From positions 1 through 16,474 of the forward strand of contig QIAR01000235.1 of NCBI GenBank assembly GCA_003225595.1: a stretch of 16,474 bases of DNA, written 5' to 3'. The DNA is from Acidobacteriota bacterium. GTDB lineage: Bacteria; Acidobacteriota; Terriglobia; Terriglobales; Acidobacteriaceae. Position 1 is the stretch's first letter. Each line of letters opens with the position of its first letter. Below are positions 1 to 8,224 of this stretch, piece after piece. Below the pieces are notes generated by a model. That model was not told where the DNA came from. It saw only the letters and a program-made list of their open reading frames with translations, and did no database searches. Both the position numbers and the translations under genes were made by a program.

Positions 1-1142
1 CGATGAAGATACGAGCACCGCCAGTCTGAACGCCGATCTACGATCCCTCGACGAATACGTTCTCCGCGGCCGGCGTCAATGTCTATGCCCGTCTTTATCA
101 TTCCGTGGCGCTGGTGCTTCCGGACGCAACCGTGTGGCTGGCCGGAGGCAATCCCCAGCGCGGTACCTATGAGCAACACATGGAGATCTACCAACCTGCG
201 TACCTGTTCACAACCGATCTCAACGGGAACGTAGTCGCGGCCACAAGGCCTTCCTTCAGCGGTGCCCCCAGCAGCATTACCTATGGCAACTCGTTCACGG
301 TTCAGACGGCGAATCCCACCAATATCGCCTCCGTTGTTCTGGTGCGCAATGGCTCAGTGACCCGCGCCTTCGACATGGACCAGCGTCTTATTGAGCTGTC
401 ATTCACGCGTGGCGCCGGCGCTCTTACGGCGACTGCTCCCCCCAACGGCAACATTGCACCACCCGGCCATTACATGCTTTTTCTGTTGAACAGTTCCGGT
501 GTCCCGTCCGTCGCAAGCTTCGTGCAGCTTGACTCACAACCTGATTTCTCTGTCGCCGCAACTCCCTCTTCTCAGACCGTGGTGCAAGGAAATAGCACCA
601 CCTACACTGTCAACGTCGTGCCTTCCGGGGGATTTACAGGCAACGTTAGTTTCAGCGTAGGCGGTCTGCCCCAAGGCGCGAACGGAAGCTTCAACCCGAG
701 CTCAGTAACTACTTCGGGTTCTTCAACCCTGACTATCGGCACATTGACTTCTACTGCGCCTGGTAGTTATACGCTGACCATAACTGCAAGCGGTGGAACC
801 CTGGTGCACACGGCAAGGGTCACACTAGTCGTCAGCGTTCCGTCAAACTTTGCGATCTCCGTAGCGCCTACTAGCGCGACGGTGAATCGAGGTTCGAGCA
901 CAACATATACCGCGACGATTACTGGCCAGGGCGGCTTTGCGGGAACGGTGAACTTCAGCGTGAGCGGGCTACCTCGGCGAACTTCCGCAAGCTTCAGTCC
1001 CAGTTCAGTTGTTGGTTCGGGTACCTCGGTGCTTTCGGTGTCGGCGAACCGGAAGGCACTAACCGGTTCTTACCCGCTTACGATTACGGCAACCAGTGGA
1101 GGCCTGGTCCAGTCAGTTAATGTGACTCTGACGATTCAATAA
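1..1142 (+). CDS. Galactose-oxidase-like protein with C-terminal Ig-like repeats (5' partial, frameshifted)
   Basis: This is the C-terminal part of a secreted kelch/galactose-oxidase-like protein. Translation in the frame of the stop at 1140-1142 is open back to 30. It reads IYDPSTNTFSAAG, then RLYHSVALVLPD and VWLAGGNP, which is the kelch-blade plus DUF1929-type C-terminal pattern of galactose-oxidase-like proteins. A TGA at 27-29 blocks this frame. Frame 2 (positions 2-34) reads DEDTSTASLNA, the expected upstream sequence, so one gene is split by a frameshift near 36. The first usable start inside the open frame is GTG 105, but this falls mid-domain and is unlikely to be genuine. After the oxidase-like domain (to about codon 140 from 105) come two Ig-like repeats of about 95 aa, at about 146-243 and 248-345, each with a GFxGxVxFSVxGLP core. 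Such repeats are common on acidobacterial extracellular proteins. Substrate is unknown. Whether the ligands of a copper-radical site exist cannot be judged, because the N-terminal region is missing. Confidence 0.8.
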
Positions 1143-1170
1143 AGGACAGAATCGGAGGTGACAAAGACGG

Positions 1171-1209
1171 GGGCCATTCTCTTTCGAGAGAATGGCCCTT
1201 TCTTTTTTA
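1171..1209 (+). terminator. Rho-independent terminator with TTCG tetraloop
   Basis: A perfect 12-bp inverted repeat (GGGCCATTCTCT at 1171-1182, AGAGAATGGCCC at 1187-1198) encloses a TTCG loop and is followed by TTTTCTTTTTT through 1209. It lies 28 bases after the stop of the galactose-oxidase-like gene and before the PPOX-fold gene. It therefore isolates the following catabolic locus from upstream transcription. Confidence 0.95.
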
Positions 1210-1278
1210 TCTCGAAGTGACCTTAAGAAGCTATCATCTGCCATAAATTGACCCAGCGGCGAAGTTCGGGGGACACAC

Positions 1279-1722
1279 ATGCCTCGCAAGCAGCAACCGA
1301 TTTCGGACGCGATTCAGGCGAAACTGGAAGATGCCCGGGTTGCAAGGCTTGCGACCTTGTCGGAGTTTGGACCACACATCTTGCCGATCTGTTTTGCATA
1401 CGACGGCAAAGTCTTCTACACGGCAGTGGACCGGAAACCGAAGCGTGTTGTACCGGAAAGACTCGCGCGACTGCGACACATCAGGGCAGTGCCACAAGTT
1501 GCCCTCCTTATTGACGAGTACCGCGAAGACTGGGGACGCCTCTGGTATGTCCTTGTGCTTGGAAAGGCAAAGCTAATTCCGAAGTCCGCGCGGGAGGAGC
1601 GCGCTGAGGCGATTCGCCGGCTGAGAGCGAAATATCCCCAGTACGCAGCGGGAATGCTCGCCGATGATGCGCCGATCATCCGCATCACTCCGGAGCGGAT
1701 TATCTCCTGGGGCAAAATCTAG
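1279..1722 (+). CDS. PPOX-class, probable F420/flavin-dependent enzyme (Rv0121-type)
   Basis: A 147-aa protein of the pyridoxamine-5'-phosphate-oxidase-like split-barrel fold. The N-terminus carries the family pattern ARVARLATLSEFGPHILPICF (about residues 19-39), then FYTAVDRKPK (46-55), and ends with ITPERIISWGKI. Length and arrangement match the short PPOX-class probable F420-dependent enzymes typified by mycobacterial Rv0121. Family members bind FMN or the deazaflavin F420 and reduce or oxidise small molecules; this substrate is unknown. Start: ATG 1279 follows a purine-rich GGGGGA at about 1267-1272. The gene converges on the LLM-class gene that ends at 1786, so it is not in an operon with it. 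It is one of three possible F420-type enzymes in the first 8 kb. F420 versus FMN use cannot be decided from sequence by eye. Confidence 0.85.
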   Translation: MPRKQQPISDAIQAKLEDARVARLATLSEFGPHILPICFAYDGKVFYTAVDRKPKRVVPERLARLRHIRAVPQVALLIDEYREDWGRLWYVLVLGKAKLIPKSAREERAEAIRRLRAKYPQYAAGMLADDAPIIRITPERIISWGKI

Positions 1723-1785
1723 TCCTGGCGCAAGGTCGAGCGGCTCGCGAAACTTGGGACCACGGGAGTTGCTGGGCTCAGGTCT

Positions 1786-2697
1786 CTACACGAGTTTGCG
1801 AAGCTGCTCCATCAGCGCAAGCCATTGTTCCAGTGACTGTGCGTAAAAAGTGGGGTCAAAGAACAGTTCGTGTGCCCCTACCCGGACGCATCCGGCGACG
1901 TCTTCCTTGATCTGGTCCAGTGTGCCAGTAAAAATCATGCGTTCTTTTCCGAGCGGCTTATCGGTGATCTCCAGGTTAGCGCGCACCACCATCGCCAGGG
2001 ACGACGGATCGCGTCCCGCCTCTTTCGCCATTTGTTTTAGAGCCCCGAACATCTGAGCCATTCCGTCCACAGGAATAGCCACTGGATTCCATCCATCGGC
2101 CATGGTTGCCAGGCGCTTCATTGCGGGTGGAGCAAAGGCTGCCAGATAAATCGGCGGGTGTGGTTTCTGTACTGGCTTCGGCCCGATGTAGGATTTGGGG
2201 ACTTGGTAGAACTTTCCGTGAAACTCGACGGGGTTGGTGGTCCAAATGGTCTTGAGTACTTGCAGAAATTCGTCTGCCATCGCGCCGCGCTGCTTCATGT
2301 CTGCGCCTGTGGCATCCATTTCGTCCTTCGACCAGCCCAGGCCTAGGCCCACGCGCAGGCGCCCATGGGAAAAGACATCAAGTGTAGTCAGGCGGCGCGC
2401 CAGCGTGACGGGGTTGTAATAAGGAATGTCGAGCACACTGGTGCCCAGAGCGACGGTCTTGGTGTGGGCGGCAGCGAAGGTCAGCGTATCCAGCGGGTCG
2501 AGACTGTATTTGTAGAATTCAGGGAGCAATCCATCGGGCGTAACGGGATAAGGTGTCTGCGGCTTGACCGGCCAAAGCAACCGCTCAATCGTCCAAAGGC
2601 TGTCGTAGCCCAGGGCTTCGGCGCGACCCGCTACCTTGGATATCGCCTGGGCTGAGCCGAGGGGCCCGATGTTGGGAAGAGCAAAGCCAATTTTCAT
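1786..2697 (-). CDS. LLM-class flavin/F420-dependent oxidoreductase (Rv2161c-like)
   Basis: A 303-aa luciferase-like TIM-barrel oxidoreductase. Visible signatures are the N-terminal strand MKIGFALPNIGPLG, the core LGTSVLDIPYYNPVTLARR (84-102) followed by HGRLRVGLGLGW (111-122), PKPVQKPHPPIYLAA (173-187) and ADGWNP (200-205). The overall layout resembles the probable F420-dependent family typified by Rv2161c. These enzymes transfer hydride or catalyse monooxygenation with F420H2 or FMNH2; the substrate here is not known. Start ATG (complement of 2695-2697) has AAAGGA about 10 bases upstream. The gene is divergent from the beta-ureidopropionase gene across a 284-bp spacer, suggesting co-regulation with pyrimidine breakdown, though that is inference. 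It ends facing the PPOX-fold gene with 63 bp between. Confidence 0.88.
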   Translation of the reverse strand: MKIGFALPNIGPLGSAQAISKVAGRAEALGYDSLWTIERLLWPVKPQTPYPVTPDGLLPEFYKYSLDPLDTLTFAAAHTKTVALGTSVLDIPYYNPVTLARRLTTLDVFSHGRLRVGLGLGWSKDEMDATGADMKQRGAMADEFLQVLKTIWTTNPVEFHGKFYQVPKSYIGPKPVQKPHPPIYLAAFAPPAMKRLATMADGWNPVAIPVDGMAQMFGALKQMAKEAGRDPSSLAMVVRANLEITDKPLGKERMIFTGTLDQIKEDVAGCVRVGAHELFFDPTFYAQSLEQWLALMEQLRKLV

Positions 2698-2981
2698 CGC
2701 AAAGAATCCTTTCTCGGATTAGTTGGTCGGGCAGGGTCTTGCACCTTGTGCCTAATCAAAAGATAGGGCACGCTTCCTCCTTGTCGGAGATTTAAAATTT
2801 TCGAGGCTCGCGGAGTATAGGCAGGGCTGCCTTGCATCGTCAAGCCACACCTTCAGTCCACGAAATCAGCTGTCTCGAAACAGCGCCGCAAAACCGCCCC
2901 AGGCCGTTGCAGTGATCGAGGTTCTTCATACATTCATGCATGCCAATTCTGCTATAGTTTTCACACGCAGAGGTGGCCCCG
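2698..2981. promoter_or_regulatory. Divergent promoter region between LLM oxidoreductase and beta-ureidopropionase
   Basis: This 284-bp spacer separates divergent genes. For the rightward gene, TG-C-TATAGT at 2950-2958 fits an extended -10 element about 24-29 bases before the ATG at 2982. No clear -35 is seen. Just upstream lies the palindrome CATGCATG (2935-2942), a possible operator. On the leftward side an imperfect hairpin, GTGCCTA...TAGGGCAC (about 2748-2771), lies in the likely leader of the LLM gene. Function of the inverted repeats is not shown. Confidence 0.4.
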
Positions 2982-3875
2982 ATGTCACGAATCATCCGCT
3001 GTGGCCTTATTCAAGCGTGCAATGTGCGCGGCCCCGATCACCCGCTCACCGAGATTAAGGAAGCCATGATCCAGAAGCATCTGGGGCTGATCGAGGAGGC
3101 CGCTCGCCAGCAGGTCCAAATCCTGTGTTTGCAGGAGCTCTTCTATGGTCCGTACTTCTGTGCTGAGCAGGACGCCCGCTGGTACGAACTCGCCGAACCT
3201 ATACCCAATGGCCCCACGATCCGCCAAATACAGGAACTTGCTGCTCGGCACCGCATGGCCATAATCGTTCCAGTGTATGAACAGGAACTCCCCGGCCTCT
3301 ACTTCAACACGGCCGCTGTGCTTGATGCCGACGGACGCTATTTGGGGAAGTACCGCAAGCACCATATCCCACACTGCCACCCTGGGTTTTGGGAAAAGTT
3401 TTACTTCACGCCCGGCGACTTGGGCTACACAGTTTTTGACACCAGGTACGCGAAGGTGGGTGTTTACATCTGCTATGACCGACACTTTCCTGAAGGAGCG
3501 CGAGCTCTCGGCCTGAACGGCGCCGAAATCGTTTTCAATCCTTCTGCTACGGTTGCCGGTCTTTCTGAGTACTTATGGGAGTTGGAGCAGCCCGCCCATG
3601 CCGTCGCCAACGGCTATTTCATCGGCGCGGTCAACCGGGTTGGCGAGGAGAAACCCTGGAGCATCGGCGAGTTCTACGGCAAAAGCTACTTCTGCGATCC
3701 CCGCGGCAAGATCGTCGCTCAGGCCAGCCGTGACAAAGATGAGGTGCTGGTCGCCGACCTGGATTTGGACATGATCCTTGAGGTGCGGAAAGTGTGGCAG
3801 TTCTTCCGCGACCGCCGCCCGGAGACGTACAGCATTTTAACCGGGCAAAGCGGTAGGGCCGCTGCAGCGGATTAG
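2982..3875 (+). CDS. Beta-ureidopropionase / N-carbamoyl-amino-acid amidohydrolase (nitrilase family)
   Basis: Carbon-nitrogen hydrolase expected to convert N-carbamoyl-beta-alanine to beta-alanine, CO2 and ammonia, the third step of reductive pyrimidine catabolism. The nitrilase-superfamily triad is visible. Numbered from the ATG at 2982 (297 aa), it is Glu52 in LCLQELFYGPYFC, Lys126 in YRKHHIPH and Cys164 in ICYDRHFPE. The motifs GFWEKFYFTPGD, NGYFIGAVNRVG and FYGKSYFCDPRG match beta-ureidopropionase and N-carbamyl-D-amino-acid hydrolase relatives. A GTG at 2973 would add three residues. I prefer ATG 2982 because AGAGGTGG at about 2968-2975 sits at good ribosome-binding distance only from it. 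The downstream gene is the aldehyde dehydrogenase, 146 bp later on the same strand. A D-carbamoylase acting in hydantoin turnover is the main alternative. Confidence 0.88.
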   Translation: MSRIIRCGLIQACNVRGPDHPLTEIKEAMIQKHLGLIEEAARQQVQILCLQELFYGPYFCAEQDARWYELAEPIPNGPTIRQIQELAARHRMAIIVPVYEQELPGLYFNTAAVLDADGRYLGKYRKHHIPHCHPGFWEKFYFTPGDLGYTVFDTRYAKVGVYICYDRHFPEGARALGLNGAEIVFNPSATVAGLSEYLWELEQPAHAVANGYFIGAVNRVGEEKPWSIGEFYGKSYFCDPRGKIVAQASRDKDEVLVADLDLDMILEVRKVWQFFRDRRPETYSILTGQSGRAAAAD

Positions 3876-4021
3876 TGTCGCCATGACAAAGGACGAAAGC
3901 AAACAAGGACTCTCCATATCTGCTGGCCACTGTCACCCGCGCACCGGATGGTCGATCGTAACGCCGCCGCAATCCAAACAGAGCAACGCGTCACCGATGA
4001 AGTGCCATTGAAGGAGATGTC

Positions 4022-5524
4022 ATGAACGCACTTGCACAAGTTGTTCCCGCCCGCTCTATGAATTTTGTGAATGGTAATTGGGTTGAGTCCACGAGCAGCC
4101 GGCTCGTGGAGCGCCGCAATCCCGCAAACTTCGATGACGTAGTCGGCCTAGTTAACCTTTCCAATCGCGAGGAGACCCGCGCTACCGTCCAAGCGGCGGC
4201 AGCCGCCCTCCCGGCTTGGCGCAACACTCCCGCCCCGGTTCGCGGCCGCATCATCGGACGCGCAGCCCAGATCATGACCCAGCGCAAGGATGAACTGGGC
4301 CGCATGCTCACCCGCGAGGAAGGTAAGACCCTCAGCGACTCCAGCGGCGAAATCTTGCGCTCCATTAATGTCCTTGATTACATGGCAGGTGAGGGCAAAA
4401 GGATTGGTGGTGAGATGTTGCCATCGGAGCTGCCGAAGAATTTTGCCTACACTATGAAGCAGCCGTTAGGTGTGGTCGCCTGCATTACTCCCTGGAATTT
4501 CCCTGTCGCGATTCCCGTATGGAAAATCGCTCCCGCGCTGGTAGCGGGCAACACTGTGGTTTTCAAGCCGGCCACCATTACTGCATTTACCGCCATGAAG
4601 GTAGTGGAGATCTTCGAAGAGGCAGGCGTTCCGCCCGGTGTGCTGAACATGGTGGTGGGTGCGGGCTCGGAAGTCGGTGACGAACTGATCACCAACTCGA
4701 CCGTCAAAGCGGTGAGCTTTACCGGATCGAACGAAATCGGTGCGGCGCTCTACGCTCAAGGCGCCAAGCGCCTCATGAAAGTGCAATGCGAGATGGGTGG
4801 CAAGAACCCAATCGTGGTGCTCGAAGATGCCGATCTTGGACTCGCGATGGAGAGCACGCTGCAGGGCGCCTTTTACTCCACCGGGCAGCGCTGCACAGCC
4901 ACTAGCCGCGCCGTGGTCATCGAGTCCATAGCCGACGAGTTCGTTCGCCTTCTGGCGCAGCGCACGGCAGAACTCAAGGTAGGGGACGGATCACAGCCCG
5001 GGGTCCAGATCGGTCCTCTGGTGGACGAGGCACAGTTCAATACTGTCATGTCTTACCTCGAAATCGGCAAGCAGGAGGGTGCTCAGGTAGTTTGCGGCGG
5101 AGGCCGGTCGAGCGGCGGCAACTATGATCGTGGATGGTTTGTCGCGCCCACCATCTTCGACCATGTCAATCCCAACATGCGCATCGCACGGGAGGAAATC
5201 TTCGGGCCGGTGCTGTCGGTCATCCGCGTCAAGGACTTCGACGAGGCGGTCGAAGTGGCGAACGATGTGATCTATGGTCTTAGCTCTGCCATCTACACCA
5301 ACAACGTGGCACACATGTTCGAGTTCATCGACCGAATCGAGACGGGTATCACCCACATCAATTCACCAACCACCGGCGGCGAAGCCCAAGTCCCGTTTGG
5401 CGGTGTTAAGGGAACAGGCGTGGGACTGCGTGAACAAGGCCGTGTTGCTATTGATTTCTTTACTGAACTGAAAGTGGTCTACGTTGACTACACCGGCAGG
5501 AAACGCGAGTCCAACATCTATTAG
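4022..5524 (+). CDS. NAD(P)-dependent aldehyde dehydrogenase
   Basis: A full-length 500-aa ALDH-superfamily enzyme that oxidises an aldehyde to an acid. Key residues are visible: PWNFP with Asn159, FKPA with Lys182, FTGSNEIG (233-240) of the Rossmann fold, general base Glu257 in CEMGGKNP, nucleophile Cys291 in GQRCTA, and EEIFGPV (391-397). The sequence looks closest to the alpha-ketoglutaric-semialdehyde / 2,5-dioxovalerate branch rather than the CoA-acylating methylmalonate-semialdehyde branch, but this is by eye. In this neighbourhood it could oxidise a semialdehyde (for example malonate semialdehyde) formed after transamination of beta-alanine. That substrate is inferred from context only. 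A strong AAGGAG (4010-4015) precedes the ATG. The NCS1 permease follows after 57 bp and is probably cotranscribed. Confidence 0.93.
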   Translation: MNALAQVVPARSMNFVNGNWVESTSSRLVERRNPANFDDVVGLVNLSNREETRATVQAAAAALPAWRNTPAPVRGRIIGRAAQIMTQRKDELGRMLTREEGKTLSDSSGEILRSINVLDYMAGEGKRIGGEMLPSELPKNFAYTMKQPLGVVACITPWNFPVAIPVWKIAPALVAGNTVVFKPATITAFTAMKVVEIFEEAGVPPGVLNMVVGAGSEVGDELITNSTVKAVSFTGSNEIGAALYAQGAKRLMKVQCEMGGKNPIVVLEDADLGLAMESTLQGAFYSTGQRCTATSRAVVIESIADEFVRLLAQRTAELKVGDGSQPGVQIGPLVDEAQFNTVMSYLEIGKQEGAQVVCGGGRSSGGNYDRGWFVAPTIFDHVNPNMRIAREEIFGPVLSVIRVKDFDEAVEVANDVIYGLSSAIYTNNVAHMFEFIDRIETGITHINSPTTGGEAQVPFGGVKGTGVGLREQGRVAIDFFTELKVVYVDYTGRKRESNIY

Positions 5525-5581
5525 CGAGTCGAACTGGGTTTTTTCTACATCGTCCGCCACAGCCTAAACAACGGAACCAAC

Positions 5582-7033
5582 ATGCAGCCGGCAGCCGCCC
5601 GCGCGAACATCGAATCCAGTCCACTTTACAATCGCGATCTCGCGCCGACCGTTACGCCGGGGGAAGCTGCCTCAGGCCACCGCGCTGCCAGGACCTGGGG
5701 CACCTACAATTACGCTGCCTTGTGGGTCTCGATGTCGGTCAACATCCTCACTTACATGCTCGCCGCCAGCTTGATCCAGGGTGGCATGGACTGGGAGCAA
5801 GCGGTCTCCACGATCTTTCTGGGCAACTGCATCGTGCTTGTCCCTATGCTGCTGAACTCGCATCCCGGCGCTCGCTACGGGATACCGTTTCCTGTGCTGG
5901 CGCGTGCGTCATTTGGGGTGCTTGGGGCCAACATCGCAGCGATGTTGCGCGCGTTGGTGGCCTGCGGTTGGTTTGGGATCCAGACCTGGATCGGCGGCGA
6001 GGCAATCAATGTCTTGCTCTCCACAGTTTGGCCCTCCTGGAGATCAGTGCCGCACGGGGCCAGCATCTGCTTTCTGGCGTTCTGGCTGATCAACTTGTCC
6101 GTGATATTGAAGGGAATCGAGTACATCCGCTTCCTGCAGGGCCTGAGCGCGCCCATTCTGCTGGGAGTGGGCTTGCTCTTGCTCGGATGGGCTTACCTGC
6201 GGGCTGGTGGCTTTGGCCCAATGCTTTCCGCGCCCTCGCGATTTAAGAGCTTTTCCGATTTCCTGAAATTCCTTGTTCCTGCGCTCAATGCGACCGTGGG
6301 TTTCTGGGCTACAGTTTCGCTCAATATCCCCGACTTCACGCGGTTCGCACGCAACCAACGGGCACAGGCCATAGGACAGGCTATCGCGCTACCAGCCACC
6401 ATGACCCTGTACTCGTTCATTGGCGTGGCAGTGACCTCGGCGACGGTGGTCATCTACGGATCCGCCATTTGGGACCCAGTCCAGTTGCTGAGCCGGTTTC
6501 ATTCTCCCGTCGCCGTGGTCATTTCACTGACCGCCATCCTCCTTGCGACTTTGAATGTGAACATTGGCGCGAACGTCGTCTCGCCGGCCAACGACTTCTC
6601 CAACCTGTGGCCGCGCCGCATTAGCTTTAAAACTGGTGGCGTGATTACCTGCTTCATGGGCATCGCCATCATGCCTTGGAAGCTGCTGGCCAACTACAAG
6701 ACATTCATCTTCGGCTGGCTGGGAGGCTATGCCGCATTCTTGGGCCCGCTCGCGGGCATCATGATCTGTGATTACTACCTGGTTCGCAAACGCGTGCTGG
6801 TGGTGGACGACCTCTATCTCCGCGGTGGCGCTTACGAGTATTCACGCGGTTTCAATTGGAGGGCCGTTGGCGCGCTGGGGTTGGGCGCTGCAGTCGCACT
6901 CGTCGGACTCATCATCCCGACTGTGCGCTTTTGGTATGACTACTCGTGGTTTGTCGGGTTCGCCGTCTCATTCGTGAGTTATTACGGGCTGATGGCGCAC
7001 CAGGAAGTGAATGTAGTGGCGAGAACACAATAG
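5582..7033 (+). CDS. NCS1-family nucleobase/hydantoin:cation symporter
   Basis: A 483-aa inner-membrane permease of the nucleobase:cation symporter-1 family (cytosine, uracil, allantoin and hydantoin carriers), with about 12 hydrophobic segments. Family landmarks are NYAALWVSM (43-51), NSHPGARYGIPFPVLARASFG (92-112), CGWFGIQTWIGGEA (128-141), FWATVSLNIPDFTRFAR (241-257) and NIGANVVSPANDFSNLWP (327-344). Trp130, Gln134 and Trp242 align with the substrate-stacking Trp117, Gln121 and Trp220 of Mhp1, the Microbacterium hydantoin transporter, as judged from motif position. A cytosolic polar N-terminus of about 40 aa precedes the first helix. The ribosome-binding site is weak (ACGGAA). The gene is the last of the + strand run before the convergent LLM gene. 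Expected cargo is uracil, thymine, a dihydropyrimidine or hydantoin. Confidence 0.93.
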   Translation: MQPAAARANIESSPLYNRDLAPTVTPGEAASGHRAARTWGTYNYAALWVSMSVNILTYMLAASLIQGGMDWEQAVSTIFLGNCIVLVPMLLNSHPGARYGIPFPVLARASFGVLGANIAAMLRALVACGWFGIQTWIGGEAINVLLSTVWPSWRSVPHGASICFLAFWLINLSVILKGIEYIRFLQGLSAPILLGVGLLLLGWAYLRAGGFGPMLSAPSRFKSFSDFLKFLVPALNATVGFWATVSLNIPDFTRFARNQRAQAIGQAIALPATMTLYSFIGVAVTSATVVIYGSAIWDPVQLLSRFHSPVAVVISLTAILLATLNVNIGANVVSPANDFSNLWPRRISFKTGGVITCFMGIAIMPWKLLANYKTFIFGWLGGYAAFLGPLAGIMICDYYLVRKRVLVVDDLYLRGGAYEYSRGFNWRAVGALGLGAAVALVGLIIPTVRFWYDYSWFVGFAVSFVSYYGLMAHQEVNVVARTQ

Positions 7034-7101
7034 CGTGCGCCGGCGTTCCTCGAGGCTAGCACCTGGCGGAAAAACCCCGACGTTCCGGTTTCTCTTCCTA
7101 C

Positions 7102-8115
7102 TCACGAAGCCGCTCTTGAAACTTCTGTGCGAAACTGAGGCAGCACGTCTCGTTTGTAGGTCTCCAGGGTCTGCTCCTCATCTCCGCACATCAGGTAGAT
7201 GTTGAACTGGGTTACTCCGACGCTGGCCAGGATCCTTAGTTTTTCTAGGTGGGCGTCGGCTGGACCAACCAGGCAAAACCGGTCGACCACCTCGTCAGAA
7301 ACGAATGAAGCATTGTCGCTGTCCACTTCGCAATGGTGGTGATAATCGTATCCTCCACGGTTGCGCACGTACGACGTAAGCGCCGATGGAAGTTCTTCAG
7401 GCTTGTATCGTGAGACAAGGTCCACGACGTGATTGGAAACCAGCGCCGGGAACCAGCGCACTCTCTGACGCGCGACCGAGAGGTCATCTGAAACCCATAC
7501 TGGCGCGGCCGCCATCACTTCAATGGACTTGGGATCGCGTCCGGCTTCGCGCGCCCCCTGCTCGACGAAGCCGAGACACCAGGAAATCAAATCGGGATCG
7601 GCAAATTGCAGGATGATACCGTCGGCAACCCGCCCGGCCATGCTCAGAACCTTCGGTCCATAACCCGCTATCCAAACCCGCGGCGCTCCCGTAGCCCAAC
7701 TGATCCTTGTAGGCTGGCCGTCATATTGCACCTCGCGGCCTGCGGTCAAGTCGCGGAGCGTCTTTACGGCGCGTTCCAACTCCTTTGGAGTGACTGGGCT
7801 TTTCCCCAGAACTCGGCGCGAGCTGTCACCGCGCCCAATTCCCACCTCCATGCGCCCACCCGAAATCAGGTTGAGAGTTGCGAACAGACTGGCGGTCACC
7901 GTGAGGTCGCGTACTGCCGGATTAGTGACGCAAGTGCCCAGTCTCATGCCGTGGGTTCGACTGGCCATCAGCGTCAGGAGTGGATAAGGTTCCTTCCACA
8001 GTACGTGAGAGTCGAAGATCCAGCCGTACTGGAATCCAGACTCTTCCGCCTGCTCGGTAAGAGAGAGAATCCGCTCCACGGAGATGTCCGGTTTAATCGT
8101 GATTCCGAATTTCAT
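7102..8115 (-). CDS. LLM-class F420-dependent-type oxidoreductase (CPS_4043-like)
   Basis: A 337-aa luciferase-like TIM-barrel enzyme. Core motifs: MKFGITIKPD at the N-terminus, LGTCVTNPAVRDLTVTAS (59-76), SGGRMEVGIGRGDSSRRVLG (85-104), VWIAGYGPKVLSMAGRVADG (147-166) and FNIYLMCGDEEQTLE near the C-terminus. The GIGRGD segment resembles F420-dependent methylene-H4MPT reductase (Mer), and the protein resembles the probable F420-dependent CPS_4043 family. From memory that family often sits beside dihydropyrimidinase and NCS1 genes, as here; a neighbourhood search would verify this. A GGGAGGA ribosome-binding site precedes the ATG by about 5 bases. It is divergent from the dihydropyrimidinase gene with a 109-bp spacer. 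Cofactor and substrate are unproven; a pyrimidine-related redox role is inference. Confidence 0.88.
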   Translation of the reverse strand: MKFGITIKPDISVERILSLTEQAEESGFQYGWIFDSHVLWKEPYPLLTLMASRTHGMRLGTCVTNPAVRDLTVTASLFATLNLISGGRMEVGIGRGDSSRRVLGKSPVTPKELERAVKTLRDLTAGREVQYDGQPTRISWATGAPRVWIAGYGPKVLSMAGRVADGIILQFADPDLISWCLGFVEQGAREAGRDPKSIEVMAAAPVWVSDDLSVARQRVRWFPALVSNHVVDLVSRYKPEELPSALTSYVRNRGGYDYHHHCEVDSDNASFVSDEVVDRFCLVGPADAHLEKLRILASVGVTQFNIYLMCGDEEQTLETYKRDVLPQFRTEVSRAAS

Positions 8116-8224
8116 GTGTTCCTCCCGGGAGCCCCGAACAGGAGGGCCAAAAGCAGTAGAACTCTAGCATAGAATAGCATCGCATTCTGTCCCGCCGAGA
8201 GACGTTCGCAGGACAAGGAGAACA
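8116..8224. promoter_or_regulatory. Divergent promoter/operator region between LLM oxidoreductase and dihydropyrimidinase
   Basis: A 109-bp spacer between divergent genes. It contains two TAGCAT copies (8165-8170 and 8175-8180) and a near-palindrome AGAATAGC...GCATTCT (8171-8188). Read leftward, TG-C-TATTCT (complement of 8171-8179) resembles an extended -10 for the LLM gene. Read rightward, TAGAAT (8170-8175) could serve the dihydropyrimidinase gene. A shared operator is plausible but not demonstrated. Confidence 0.35.

Noticed and set aside
1416..1715. Long minus-strand frame inside the PPOX-fold gene
   Set aside because: Shadow frame rich in Arg and Ser, with no family resemblance; the plus-strand frame has clear PPOX motifs.
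3883..4011. 42-codon frame in the gap between beta-ureidopropionase and aldehyde dehydrogenase
   Set aside because: No ribosome-binding site, no recognisable domain, and low-complexity composition; likely chance.
7034..7101. Weak GGAA...TTCC hairpin between convergent genes as a bidirectional terminator
   Set aside because: The stem is interrupted and there is no T-run on either strand.
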